From NCBI GenBank assembly GCA_934394595.1, contig CAKRRX010000035.1, positions 1 through 23,076 on the forward strand: DNA of 23,076 bases, given 5' to 3'. This stretch comes from an uncultured Blautia sp. GTDB lineage: Bacteria > Bacillota > Clostridia > Lachnospirales > Lachnospiraceae. The translations under genes were made by a program, and so were the position numbers. The notes below the pieces were generated by a model. The model was given only the letters and a program-made list of their open reading frames with translations, did not search any database and had not been told where the DNA came from. Positions 15,194-22,915 of this stretch are shown here, piece after piece (within the stretch, counting starts at the first letter, position 1; the number at the start of each line of letters is the position of its first letter).

Positions 15194-16047
15194 TGAAAAA
15201 GATGAAAGATAACAGAACTTCTTCTATAGTTTTACATAATTTATTGATTGCAGTGCTTGCCTTTATATGGCTGATTCCGATTATCTGGCTGTTATGTACT
15301 TCTTTCAGTGCGTATCCGGGAATGAATACAAGCACCTTTTTCCCAAAAAACTGGAGTATTTCCGCTTATAGCAAACTGTTCCACCCGGATTCCGTGGCGC
15401 AGTTTCCACAGTGGTTTTTAAATACCTTTATCATTGCATGCTTCAGCTGTGTGATCTCCACCATGTTTGTACTGATGGTTGCTTATGCAACCTCTGTAAT
15501 GCGTTTTAAGATGCGAAAACCTCTTATGAACATGGCGGTTATCCTGAATCTGTTTCCGGGAATGCTGGCGATGATCGCCGTATATTTTACTCTGAAATCC
15601 TTTAATCTGACCAACAGCTATGCAGGCCTTATCATGGTTTATTCTGCCTCATCAGGTCTTGGTTATCTGATCGCAAAAGGATTTTTTGACACTGTGCCAA
15701 GAGCCCTTTGCGAGGCAGCACGTATTGACGGATGCAGTGAGGCAAGGATCTTTTTCCAGATGGTACTTCCCATGAGCCGTCCTATCGTTGTTTACACGGT
15801 AATCAGCAGTTTCCTTGTTCCGTGGATGGATTTTGTATATGCGAAGATGATCCTCAATGCAGGTATTTCTTCCAAATATACAGTAGCGATCGGACTTTAT
15901 AAAATGCTGGATAAGAGCTTGATCAATAACTACTTTACACAGTTCTGTGCAGGTGGTGTACTGGTATCGATCCCTATTTCTATTTTGTTTATGATCATGC
16001 AGAAATTTTATGTGGAAGGAATTACAGGCGGCGCTGTAAAAGGTTGA
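15193..16047 (+). CDS. CUT1 ABC sugar permease (MalG/GanQ type)
   Basis: A 284-residue polytopic membrane protein, partner of the preceding permease. The MalG-type start WLIPIIWLLCTSFSAYPG, EAA loop LCEAARIDGCSEARIFFQM around residue 174 and C-terminus YVEGITGGAVKG are diagnostic. Its ATG shares one base with the previous stop (TAATG), and AAGGAGGG lies within the end of the upstream gene. The ATPase is not encoded here. Confidence 0.93.
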   Translation: MKKMKDNRTSSIVLHNLLIAVLAFIWLIPIIWLLCTSFSAYPGMNTSTFFPKNWSISAYSKLFHPDSVAQFPQWFLNTFIIACFSCVISTMFVLMVAYATSVMRFKMRKPLMNMAVILNLFPGMLAMIAVYFTLKSFNLTNSYAGLIMVYSASSGLGYLIAKGFFDTVPRALCEAARIDGCSEARIFFQMVLPMSRPIVVYTVISSFLVPWMDFVYAKMILNAGISSKYTVAIGLYKMLDKSLINNYFTQFCAGGVLVSIPISILFMIMQKFYVEGITGGAVKG

Positions 16048-16053
16048 TGTTTT

Positions 16054-16821
16054 ATGACGGGAAGAAAAGGAATTGTCTGGAAAACTCCGGACATTACAGC
16101 AGATGGTCTGAAGATGTTTGCGTGTATTGTCATGCTGCTTCGGACGATTGGAATTGTGATCGTGGAAAAAGGAATGATCCATCTGGATCAGTATACCCAG
16201 GAGAGCTTGAATCAGGCAATGGCCCGGGATTCCCGTCTTATGACACTTGCAGGAGTGGGGTCTGTGCTGCAGCTGCTGGGCGGTCTTGCCATTCCCATAT
16301 TTGCATTTTTGCTTGTAGAAGGATTCCGTAATACATCCAATTATAAAAAATATCTGCTCACAATGCTTCTTGCAGCGCTTGTGTGTGAAATCCCTTATGA
16401 TCTGGCTATGAGCGGTAAGGTGCTGGATCTGTCCGGTCAGAATGGACTTCTGACTATGTGTATTTGCCTGCTTATGTTGAAATGTATGGACCTTGTAAAG
16501 AATATGCCAGGTTTTTCAGGAAAGCTGGTAAAGGTTCTGATCACATTGGCAGCAGTGCTGTGGACAAGCCTTTTGCGCTGCGAGTACGGACTTTGTACGG
16601 TTCTTCTGACAGCGGTATTTTATGTATTCTATACAAGAAATGTGCTGAAAACCGTTCTTGGTGGTCTGATCAGTATTATGTATGTCACAGGCCCGCTGGC
16701 TTTTTACGGGCTTTGGTGTTACAACGGTGAGAGAAAAGACCGTATCAGTAAATACGTATATTATGCTTTTTACCCAGCCAGTCTTCTGGTACTTGGGATA
16801 GCTGCAAAATTGATATCTTAA
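16054..16821 (+). CDS. TraX-like integral membrane protein
   Basis: A 255-residue protein with about seven to eight hydrophobic helices. The N-terminal TADGLKMFACIVML and the C-terminal CYNGERKDRISKYVYYAFYP match the TraX family, named for the F-plasmid pilin acetyltransferase and widespread in Firmicutes with unknown function. TraX proteins normally have an Asp-His pair after the first LK helix (as in MxIDHIG); here the corresponding stretch reads MLLRTIG, so the pair is missing. It begins six bases after the permease gene with only a weak AAAGG ribosome binding site. Its stop codon lies in the first arm of the four-way-junction element. Membership in a sugar operon suggests a role in acyl-group or envelope chemistry, but this is a guess. 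Confidence 0.75.
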   Translation: MTGRKGIVWKTPDITADGLKMFACIVMLLRTIGIVIVEKGMIHLDQYTQESLNQAMARDSRLMTLAGVGSVLQLLGGLAIPIFAFLLVEGFRNTSNYKKYLLTMLLAALVCEIPYDLAMSGKVLDLSGQNGLLTMCICLLMLKCMDLVKNMPGFSGKLVKVLITLAAVLWTSLLRCEYGLCTVLLTAVFYVFYTRNVLKTVLGGLISIMYVTGPLAFYGLWCYNGERKDRISKYVYYAFYPASLLVLGIAAKLIS

Positions 16822-16940
16822 CCGAATCAAGTAAGTCCCCTGCTGAGGTTGCGAAAAGCAATAAGCAGTGGGTGGGGACTTGCTTGTATCAGGAGGAGTG
16901 CAAGCTCCTTCTGATAAACTGCGGAGCAGTTATTCGGTTA
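16819..16940 (+). ncRNA. Candidate four-way-junction structured RNA element
   Basis: Four stems fit together with almost no unpaired junction bases. Closing stem TAACCGAAT 16819-16827 with ATTCGGTTA 16932-16940: 9 bp, perfect. Arm 1, 16828-16840 with 16874-16886: 13 bp, one G-U, inner helices TGCT/AGCA and TTGC-GAAAA-GCAA. Arm 2, 16888-16898 with 16905-16915: 11 bp, one G-U, loop TGCAAG. Arm 3, AACTGC 16917-16922 with GCAGTT 16926-16931, loop GGA. Linkers are 0, 1, 1 and 0 bases. It is not a tRNA: the stem lengths and the lack of an anticodon arm exclude that. I know of no named class it fits; function is unknown. Confidence 0.6.
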
Positions 16941-16953
16941 TGAGCAAGTAGCG

Positions 16954-16976
16954 AAGCGGATTGCGAATATCCGCTT
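16954..16976 (+). other. Hairpin before the GH42 ribosome binding site
   Basis: AAGCGGAT (16954-16961) pairs perfectly with ATCCGCTT (16969-16976) around TGCGAAT. It lies between the four-way junction and the ribosome binding site TAAGGAG (16985-16991), so it may be part of the same element or influence GH42 translation. No U tract follows. Confidence 0.55.
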
Positions 16977-16998
16977 GATCTGCGTAAGGAGAGACAGT

Positions 16999-19020
16999 AT
17001 GGAATTTAAGACAGAGAAGCTGCTTCACGGCGGCGATTATAATCCTGAACAGTGGCTGAAACGGCCGGATATTCTGGAGAAAGACCTGGATATGCTGGAA
17101 AAAGCCAACTGCAATGTAGTGACACTTGGTGTTTTTTCCTGGTCTACATTAGAGCCAGAAGAAGGGATTTTTCACTTTGAATGGCTCCAGGAAATCATAG
17201 ACAAATTATATAAAAGAGGGATTTCTACTATCCTGGGTACGCCTTCCGGTGCGAGACCGAAATGGATGGCAGATAAATATCCGGAGGTACTTCGGGTAGA
17301 TGAGACCGGACACCGGAACCACTTTGGTTTTCGCCATAATCACTGCTATACCTCCCCTGTGTACAGAGAAAAAGTACATATTATGAATAAAAAACTGGCA
17401 GAGGAAGTAGCGGTACATCCGGGTGTGATTCTTTTGCATATTTCCAATGAATTAGGCGGGGAGTGCCATTGTCCGCTGTGCCAGGAGGCATTTAGAGGAT
17501 GGCTGAAGGAAAAATATCAGACCATTGAGAACCTCAATGATCGCTGGTGTACCACCTTCTGGAGCCATACTTATCAGAATTTTGACCAGATCGAAAGCCC
17601 TTCCAGAATCGGAGAGACACAGCTCCATGGGCTGAATTTGGACTGGAAGCGCTTTGTTACCCATCAGACCGTTGATTTTCTTCGTCAGGAAGTGTCGGCC
17701 TTAAGAGAAGGGGGAAGCGAGCTTCCGGTAACCGCCAATCTGATGCACTTTTTCGGAGGGCTTGATTACTTTAAGCTTGCAAAAGAAATTGATGTGGTTT
17801 CCTGGGATACCTATCCAACCTGGTACAAGAAGCCTCTCATTGATATCGCATATGACAATGGAATGTGCCATGACCTGATGCGTTCGCTGAAAAGAAAGCC
17901 CTTTTTCCAGATGGAATCCTGCCCAACCTCTACCAACTGGCAGAGTGTGAGCAAGCTGAAAAAGCCTGGAATGCTTTTTGCCCAGTCTATGCAAGCAATT
18001 GCCCATGGCAGTGAAGGTGCGCTGTATTTCCAGATCCGGCAGAGCAGAGGCGCTTCTGAGAAATTCCACGGTGCAGTCATCGATCATTATGGTGGAGAGG
18101 ATACCCGGGTATTCCGGGAAGTTTCGGAAGTGGGCGCTGCATTAAAAGAGCTGAAAGAACTGGCTGGAACTACTACCAGAAGCCAGGTTGCCATGATCTA
18201 TGACTGGGACAGCCAGTGGGCAATGGAAGACAGCCAGGGGCCGAGAAACAAAGGGCTTCACTATATGGAGGCCATGCTGAAATATTATCGTGGATTCCGT
18301 AAGCAGGGGCTTAACGTGGATCTGATCGATATGACCTGTGATCTGGATGCCTATAAAATTCTGGCAATGCCTATGGTTTATATGTTCAAGGAAGGGTTTG
18401 CAGAAAAAGTACGTACTTTTGTGGAAAATGGAGGAATTCTTATCACCAGCTACTGGTCCGGAATCGTAGATGATACAGACCGCTGTTACCTGGGTGGAAC
18501 TCCTCACGGCCTTATGGATGTTCTGGGGCTTCGCAGTACAGAGATTGACGGACTTTATGACTGGGAAGAGAATCAGATGGTTCCGGAAACAGGAAATCAG
18601 CTGGGCCTTACAGATACATACATCTGTAAGAATCTGTGTGACTTGGTGGAGCTTCGCGGTGCAAAGCCTCTGATGACTTACGGAAGCGATTTTTACCAGG
18701 GTTATCCCTGCCTTACCGTAAATACCTTTGGAAAGGGAAATGCCTGGTATGTGGCAGCAGATGCAGATGAGAAGTTCTATGCAGATTTCCTTGGAAAAAT
18801 TGTGAAGGACAGCTGCGTTTCCAGTGGTATTTCAGAGGAAATCCCAGATGCCCTGGAGATCACTGTGCGGGAACGTGATGATGTAAAATATTACATTTAC
18901 CAGAATTATGGTACACAGGCAGTAAAAATCCCGGTTCCGGATGGAAAAGTAACCTGGATTTATGGAAATGGACAGGAAGAACTAAAGGTTTACGGACTGG
19001 CAGTGGCAAAAGTGGAATAA
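16999..19020 (+). CDS. GH42 beta-galactosidase
   Basis: A 673-residue enzyme with the three-part GH42 layout: catalytic TIM barrel (about 1-390), a trimerisation/GATase-like domain (about 391-600) and a small beta C-terminal domain. The acid/base is Glu151 (HISNELGG), the nucleophile Glu306 (FQMESCPTS), and the metal-binding cysteines are Cys116, Cys156, Cys158 and Cys161 (CHCPLC). There is no signal peptide, so it hydrolyses imported beta-galactosides (galacto-oligosaccharides or galactan fragments) in the cytoplasm. I set the start at 16999, after TAAGGAG, rather than the in-frame ATG at 16975, which lies in a hairpin arm. Its place after GanPQ-type permeases mirrors the Bacillus gan operon. 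Confidence 0.95.
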   Translation: MEFKTEKLLHGGDYNPEQWLKRPDILEKDLDMLEKANCNVVTLGVFSWSTLEPEEGIFHFEWLQEIIDKLYKRGISTILGTPSGARPKWMADKYPEVLRVDETGHRNHFGFRHNHCYTSPVYREKVHIMNKKLAEEVAVHPGVILLHISNELGGECHCPLCQEAFRGWLKEKYQTIENLNDRWCTTFWSHTYQNFDQIESPSRIGETQLHGLNLDWKRFVTHQTVDFLRQEVSALREGGSELPVTANLMHFFGGLDYFKLAKEIDVVSWDTYPTWYKKPLIDIAYDNGMCHDLMRSLKRKPFFQMESCPTSTNWQSVSKLKKPGMLFAQSMQAIAHGSEGALYFQIRQSRGASEKFHGAVIDHYGGEDTRVFREVSEVGAALKELKELAGTTTRSQVAMIYDWDSQWAMEDSQGPRNKGLHYMEAMLKYYRGFRKQGLNVDLIDMTCDLDAYKILAMPMVYMFKEGFAEKVRTFVENGGILITSYWSGIVDDTDRCYLGGTPHGLMDVLGLRSTEIDGLYDWEENQMVPETGNQLGLTDTYICKNLCDLVELRGAKPLMTYGSDFYQGYPCLTVNTFGKGNAWYVAADADEKFYADFLGKIVKDSCVSSGISEEIPDALEITVRERDDVKYYIYQNYGTQAVKIPVPDGKVTWIYGNGQEELKVYGLAVAKVE

Positions 19021-19042
19021 AACTTTCCGGTAAAGGATGAAG

Positions 19043-19086
19043 ACAAAACGGTGAAGCAGATTCTATAGTCTGTTTCGCCGTTTTGT
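19043..19086 (+). terminator. Probable terminator of the second sugar operon
   Basis: Bases 19043-19060 pair with 19069-19086 over 18 positions with two G-U pairs and an 8-base loop. The 3' arm contains GCCGTTTT, so the core stem is followed by a T run, with a matching A run on the 5' side. It lies 22 bases after the GH42 stop. Confidence 0.8.
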
Positions 19087-19094
19087 GATATGAT
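19086..19094 (+). promoter_or_regulatory. Possible extended -10 promoter
   Basis: TGATATGAT (19086-19094) fits an extended -10 (TGnTATGAT). No good -35 is visible because that position falls in the terminator hairpin. It would serve the SH3-domain gene. Confidence 0.35.
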
Positions 19095-19142
19095 GGGAAT
19101 AAAACAAAATGGAATGTTTGTTTCTATATGGAGGTGCTGGCA

Positions 19143-19916
19143 ATGAAGTGGAAAACGAAAATTCAAAAATCAATGGTAATTCTGTGTGCTGGAGTTTGGT
19201 CTGTGTCATTGGGAAATGCAGGAGCTATGGCAGAATGTCAGGATCAGACAGAGGAATGCAATCCAGTGAAATATTCTGAGATGTGGGAGTACCCTTATTA
19301 TGAAGGGGTGATCGCAGATACCGCAGCCAATTATAGCGATGGTCCAGCAGGAGGACCGTCCATTGCTCTGTACGATATAGATCAGGATGGAACCAGGGAG
19401 CTGATCGTGGCTTATGGCACCTGCATGGCAGACTGGACAAATGACGTGTATACATTGGAAGAGGGAAATCTGGTGACCATGATCGGAGGACTTGCCGGGT
19501 ATCTCCTTTTTTACAGTGCGCCAGATGGAAATGGCATCTACACCATGTATGGAAAACAAGGCTATCAGGATATTGAGCGTGTGACAAAAGCGGGAAATAC
19601 ACTTTCAGAAACCACCATAGAGAGCCGGGAACTTGGGCAGAATGAAGATTATGCTTCCTTTGACAAGCCCATTGAGTTGACTTCCCTGTCCTGTCCGGCC
19701 TATGATGTGCAGATCAATGCATCTGACGGTGGTGTGAATCTTCGTGAAGGTCCCGGAGTGAAATATGATAAAGTACGAGAGGATATGGTTCCCACAGGTG
19801 CAGTGGTTACCATTATCAGGGAATCTACAGCTGAAAATGGTGTCCTGTGGGGATATACCTATTATGATCACTGCTATGGATGGATCACACTTACGCCGGT
19901 TATCCGGGTAGAGTAA
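19143..19916 (+). CDS. Secreted protein with C-terminal SH3b domain
   Basis: A 257-residue exported protein. The signal peptide runs to about residue 30 with cleavage after AMA (next residues ECQDQ). The middle has a calcium-loop-like segment YDIDQDGTRELIV, common in Lachnospiraceae surface proteins. The last 65 residues form a bacterial SH3 domain: VNLREGPGVKYDKV ... GYTYYDHCYGWITL. SH3b domains bind cell-wall peptides, so wall attachment is likely. No catalytic domain is recognisable. The start is 19143, after GGAGGTG; an ATG at 19128 overlaps that ribosome binding site. Four cysteines in the mature protein may form disulfides. Confidence 0.85.
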   Translation: MKWKTKIQKSMVILCAGVWSVSLGNAGAMAECQDQTEECNPVKYSEMWEYPYYEGVIADTAANYSDGPAGGPSIALYDIDQDGTRELIVAYGTCMADWTNDVYTLEEGNLVTMIGGLAGYLLFYSAPDGNGIYTMYGKQGYQDIERVTKAGNTLSETTIESRELGQNEDYASFDKPIELTSLSCPAYDVQINASDGGVNLREGPGVKYDKVREDMVPTGAVVTIIRESTAENGVLWGYTYYDHCYGWITLTPVIRVE

Positions 19917-19994
19917 AGGTGGGGCCAAGCATAGTGTAGCTGAAAGCATAGAGAAAATTTTCAAAATATGTTCTGGAGAAAAGGAGAGGGCCAG

Positions 19995-20741
19995 ATGCTC
20001 TATATCAGTCATTTATTACCTGATGAGGAAATGAAAGAATTTACACAAAAATATGGAACAGGAATTGAAAGCATTGATTTTTCCATTTCTGATAATCTGG
20101 ATCATCTTTCGGAAACTGTGGAAAATTACAGAAAGAAAATGGAGACTATGGGGACAGATGCGCTGATTCTTCATGGGCCTTTTCTGGATATCAATCCCTG
20201 TGCCTATGACAGTCTGGTAAGAGAGGTGACCATGAAGCGATTTTCCCAGTGTTATGAGGCAGGGGTGCTTCTGGGAGCCGGGAAAATCGTGTTTCATTCC
20301 GGAATGAATCCCTACGTCTATTATAAGGAGAGCTGGGCAGAACATGTGGCGCTTTTCTGGCAGGAATTTATGGAAGATCACACAGAACTTGAGGTGGTGC
20401 TGGAAAATGTGTTTGATGATGACTGGAGGTTGCTTCTTGATGTGTGCAACAGAGTAAACAGGCCAAATTTCAAGCTTTGTCTGGATATTGGCCATGCTCA
20501 CTGCTATTCCTCTCTGGACGTGCTGCAATGGGCAGAAAATCTGGCACCGTATGTTACCCATGTACATGTTCATGACAATTGTGGAGATCGGGATTCCCAC
20601 ATCGGATTAGGAAAAGGAAATCTACTCTGGAAAGAAGTTCTTTCTTTTCTTCCGGAAAATGAACAGCGTACCTGGACCGTAGAATGTATGAAAAAAGCGG
20701 ATGTGCAGGCTTGCCTGGATGCTTTGCATGTCGAAAAATGA
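19995..20741 (+). CDS. TIM-barrel sugar isomerase/epimerase (AP endonuclease 2-like)
   Basis: A 248-residue cytoplasmic protein of the xylose isomerase-like TIM-barrel superfamily. Metal-site candidates are Glu137 (VVLENVF), Asp164 and His167 (CLDIGHAHC), His191/His193 (VHVHDN) and a late Glu (WTVECM). It is more distant from known epimerases than the protein at 456-1349 and has no matching NRFE motif, so the substrate cannot be named; endonuclease IV-like DNA repair activity is less likely at this length. The start at 19995 follows GGAGAGGG; an in-frame ATG at 19968 lacks a site. It may be co-transcribed with the SH3b gene 78 bases upstream; no terminator lies between. Confidence 0.8.
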   Translation: MLYISHLLPDEEMKEFTQKYGTGIESIDFSISDNLDHLSETVENYRKKMETMGTDALILHGPFLDINPCAYDSLVREVTMKRFSQCYEAGVLLGAGKIVFHSGMNPYVYYKESWAEHVALFWQEFMEDHTELEVVLENVFDDDWRLLLDVCNRVNRPNFKLCLDIGHAHCYSSLDVLQWAENLAPYVTHVHVHDNCGDRDSHIGLGKGNLLWKEVLSFLPENEQRTWTVECMKKADVQACLDALHVEK

Positions 20742-20764
20742 CGAAAAAAAGTGTATGATTTTTG

Positions 20765-20793
20765 TTGAAATTATGAGAAAAACCCCGTAGAAT
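20765..20793 (+). promoter_or_regulatory. Sigma-A promoter of the 106-residue gene
   Basis: TTGAAA (20765-20770), a 17-base spacer and TAGAAT (20788-20793). The predicted start is near 20800, about 50 bases before the gene at 20849. Confidence 0.7.
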
Positions 20794-20848
20794 AATGACG
20801 AAAATAGTGACTAGTGGAATCTAAAAAATTTTATGGAGGAAGCCATAC

Positions 20849-21169
20849 ATGGAAAATACAGTTATAAGCGAGAATATTATGCGGTACAACATTGAGAAAC
20901 TTCTGGAAAACTGGAGCAGCAATACGGAAGAGGATGAGTACATCCGACAGGACAATGAGGATATGAAGTATCTGGAATACAGATATGAGAGCCTGAAGCT
21001 GCCTTATACTGCAAAGCGGGTGGCAGATGATTACATTGCCTGTGTAAAGACCCGGGACGAGCGCATGGCAGATCTGGCATATGCAGCCGGACTTCGGGAT
21101 GGATTGGCGCTGGTAAAAAAGCTGGGAATGCTCGTGGAAAGTGCAGAGAACCTTTTGCCGGCAAAATGA
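20849..21169 (+). CDS. Small conserved-looking protein of unknown function (106 aa)
   Basis: I do not recognise a named family. It is an acidic, helical 106-residue protein without signal peptide or membrane helix. The N-terminal half is rich in Glu/Asp/Asn with alternating hydrophobics (NIEKLLENW, MKYLEYRYESL). The C-terminal half has RVADDYIACVKTRDERMADLAYAAGLRDGLAL, resembling short uncharacterised Firmicute proteins that end in an AYxxGLRDG helix. Coding status is supported by a promoter at 20765-20793, GGAGGAAG before the start and codon use like the neighbours. Its 3' end faces the hydrolase gene 10 bases away. Confidence 0.8.
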   Translation: MENTVISENIMRYNIEKLLENWSSNTEEDEYIRQDNEDMKYLEYRYESLKLPYTAKRVADDYIACVKTRDERMADLAYAAGLRDGLALVKKLGMLVESAENLLPAK

Positions 21170-21180
21170 AAGCGCTTACC
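21167..21180. promoter_or_regulatory. cre-like sequence at convergent gene ends
   Basis: TGAAAGCGCTTACC matches 13 of 14 positions of the CcpA box TGNAANCGNTNNCA. It overlaps the stop codons of both convergent genes, far from either promoter, so regulation is doubtful; a roadblock role or chance are both possible. Confidence 0.3.
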
Positions 21181-21743
21181 TACAGCATTTTTTCCAGGCA
21201 TTCTACGATCAGACGCAGATTGCGGATAGCGCCTAAAGTATCATTTTTTTGCTCCAGGGAATGATTGCATCCCTCGAAGATGCCGCCGGTTTTGGAAGGA
21301 AAATTCCGGGCGGCGGCGCGGATCTTGTTCTCAGGCATATAAGGATCAGCAGTGCCTGCAAAGAAAAGACCATCTATATCAGAAAGATAGCGCAAGGTTG
21401 AAGGAATGGGCGTCATCAGAAACTGGTGTACTCTGCCCTTTAGATTCAGGGCGCTCTCCATCTGGCAGGCAATGGTAGTGCCGATGCTTTTGGAAATAAA
21501 AACAATCTTATCGTAATCAGAAAAGGAAATGTTCTCCAGCTGAGGGAGCGTTCTTTTTGCGGCAAGCTTTATGACCGGTTCCAGTTCAGAGGGGGTGCGG
21601 CCCCGGAAGGTGTGGATATCTTGTCCGTAATCAAGGCGGATGATTTCGTAATTATGTTCCGCAGCCATGGCAGCTGTGTAGTATAAAAGGGGTCGGGTAC
21701 AGGTGTAGCCTACTCCTGGAAAAATAACAGCCAGTTTTTTCAT
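21180..21743 (-). CDS. Alpha/beta hydrolase family protein
   Basis: A 187-residue cytoplasmic protein. It begins KKLAVIFPGVGYT, a strand followed by an oxyanion-type turn. The nucleophile elbow is the Ser in FISKSIGT, the acid Asp in FFAGTADPYM, and the base His in GCNHSLE, giving a complete Ser-Asp-His triad in the right order. The small size with little cap resembles dienelactone hydrolase-like or KANL3/Tex30-like hydrolases; the substrate is unknown. AGAGGT precedes the start on this strand. It is the only reverse-strand gene in the window, divergent from the phosphatase gene and convergent with the 106-residue gene. Confidence 0.85.
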   Translation of the reverse strand: MKKLAVIFPGVGYTCTRPLLYYTAAMAAEHNYEIIRLDYGQDIHTFRGRTPSELEPVIKLAAKRTLPQLENISFSDYDKIVFISKSIGTTIACQMESALNLKGRVHQFLMTPIPSTLRYLSDIDGLFFAGTADPYMPENKIRAAARNFPSKTGGIFEGCNHSLEQKNDTLGAIRNLRLIVECLEKML

Positions 21744-21805
21744 AAAGTACCTCTTTTCATGAATCTGTATGACCGAATCAGATGTCTGGGTAGTCGTATA
21801 ATGGT

Positions 21806-21835
21806 ATTATATACTTTGGGAGTGGGAAATGTAAA
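21806..21835 (-). promoter_or_regulatory. Promoter of the reverse-strand hydrolase gene
   Basis: Read on the minus strand, TTTACA (21835-21830), an 18-base spacer and TATAAT (21811-21806). This gives a leader of about 55 bases before the start at 21743. Confidence 0.65.
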
Positions 21836-21876
21836 GAAAGTACCAGAAGAAATATGATGAATTATCTGTGAAGATA

Positions 21877-21885
21877 TGTTATAAT
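21877..21885 (+). promoter_or_regulatory. Extended -10 promoter of the phosphatase gene
   Basis: TGTTATAAT (21877-21885) is a perfect extended -10 element. No good -35 is seen at 17 bases, as is common for extended -10 promoters. The predicted start near 21892 is 55 bases before the gene, which argues against the longer in-frame start at 21884. Confidence 0.7.
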
Positions 21886-21946
21886 GTGCGCTGATAAACA
21901 GCGAAAAAAAGTAAAATTTATACGATGTGATACGAGGTACTATATT

Positions 21947-22678
21947 ATGAAATTACTGATCGTGCGTCATGGTGATCCGGATTATGACATTGATTCCCTT
22001 ACAGAAAAGGGCTGGAAAGAAGCGGAGTATCTGTCCCAGAAGCTTTGTAAGCTGGATGTAAAGGCTTTTTATGTTTCTCCCCTTGGAAGAGCAAAAGATA
22101 CTGCGGCTCCGACCTTAAAGAAAATGGGCAGGAGTGCCGAAGTGTGTGACTGGCTGCAGGAATTTCCATGTCGTATCTGGCGTCCGGATGTGACAAAAGA
22201 GAAGATGATCGCCTGGGACTGGCTTCCACAGGATTGGATGCAGGATGAAAGATTCTTCCAATGTGACCATTGGTTTGAAAATGAAGCTTTGCAGGAAGGT
22301 CATGTAAAAGAAGAGTACGACTATGTGATCCGTGAGTTTGATAAACTGCTGGCAAAGCATGGATATCAGCGGGAGAAGCGGTATTATAAAGCTGTGGAGG
22401 CAAATAATGATACCATTATCCTGTTCTGCCATTTTGGACTGGAATGCGTGCTGCTCAGCCATTTGCTGAATATTTCTCCTATGGTGCTGTGGCATGGTGT
22501 ATGTGCTGCTCCTTCTTCTGTTACTACACTGGTGACAGAGGAGAGAAGAGAGGGGATTGCTGTTTTCCGTATGAGTTCTTTCGGAGATATTTCCCATCTC
22601 TATGCCAACGAGGAACCACCTGCATTTGCAGCAAGGTTCTGTGAGACTTACAAGAACGAAGATCAGAGACATGATTAA
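21947..22678 (+). CDS. Histidine phosphatase superfamily protein
   Basis: A 243-residue cytoplasmic protein. The catalytic signature RHGD (Arg7, His8, Gly9) opens the protein after strand MKLLIV. Arg48 in SPLGRAKDTA and His162 in FCHFGLE complete the phosphate pocket. The insert between them is long, with several tryptophans (AWDWLPQDWM), unlike compact cobalamin or sugar phosphatases. The substrate is unknown. The start at 21947 follows GAGG and matches the family N-terminus; the 21-residue upstream extension would start in the -10 box. Tandem terminators follow. Confidence 0.88.
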   Translation: MKLLIVRHGDPDYDIDSLTEKGWKEAEYLSQKLCKLDVKAFYVSPLGRAKDTAAPTLKKMGRSAEVCDWLQEFPCRIWRPDVTKEKMIAWDWLPQDWMQDERFFQCDHWFENEALQEGHVKEEYDYVIREFDKLLAKHGYQREKRYYKAVEANNDTIILFCHFGLECVLLSHLLNISPMVLWHGVCAAPSSVTTLVTEERREGIAVFRMSSFGDISHLYANEEPPAFAARFCETYKNEDQRHD

Positions 22679-22718
22679 TTTTCATTTTATAAATTTTATA
22701 AGACTATTAGGGAAATAT

Positions 22719-22750
22719 TAACAGGGGCTATTTACCCCTGTTATTTTCTG
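22719..22750 (+). terminator. Rho-independent terminator after the phosphatase gene
   Basis: A perfect 9-bp stem TAACAGGGG (22719-22727) / CCCCTGTTA (22735-22743) with a 7-base loop and TTTTCTG tail. Confidence 0.9.
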
Positions 22751-22755
22751 TATAA

Positions 22756-22778
22756 AAGGCTGGAAAGCCTTGATTTTG
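22756..22778 (+). terminator. Second, weaker tandem terminator
   Basis: AAGGCT (22756-22761) pairs with AGCCTT (22766-22771) around GGAA, followed by GATTTTG. It lies five bases after the first terminator's tail and probably acts as a back-up. Confidence 0.6.
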
Positions 22779-22915
22779 CTAGAAAAAATTATGAAATTGG
22801 TTTTATCAGGATTTATCATGTAAATTCAGTTTGGAACAGCTGAAATTTAATATATGGGGGAAACTGTGGGGTAAAAAGTGGGGTATAGTTTGAAGCTCAT
22901 TTTTCAATGTAGCAG
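22779..22915. other. Intergenic sequence with short GTGGGGTA repeat
   Basis: No gene is seen. GTGGGGTA occurs at 22866-22873 and 22878-22885. The surrounding frame (22844-22888) would read NLIYGGNCGVKSGV then stop, but a stop at 22841 cuts it off, so I do not call a gene remnant. Confidence 0.4.

Noticed and set aside
16819..16940. tRNA gene or known riboswitch
   Set aside because: The cloverleaf shape has wrong stem lengths, no anticodon loop and no CCA acceptor pattern, and I see no conserved core of a riboswitch I know.
22844..22888. C-terminal remnant of a phage-type integrase (NLIYGGNCGVKSGV then stop)
   Set aside because: Only 14 codons with a stop right upstream; the resemblance is a vague impression and no recombinase motif or attachment repeat is visible.
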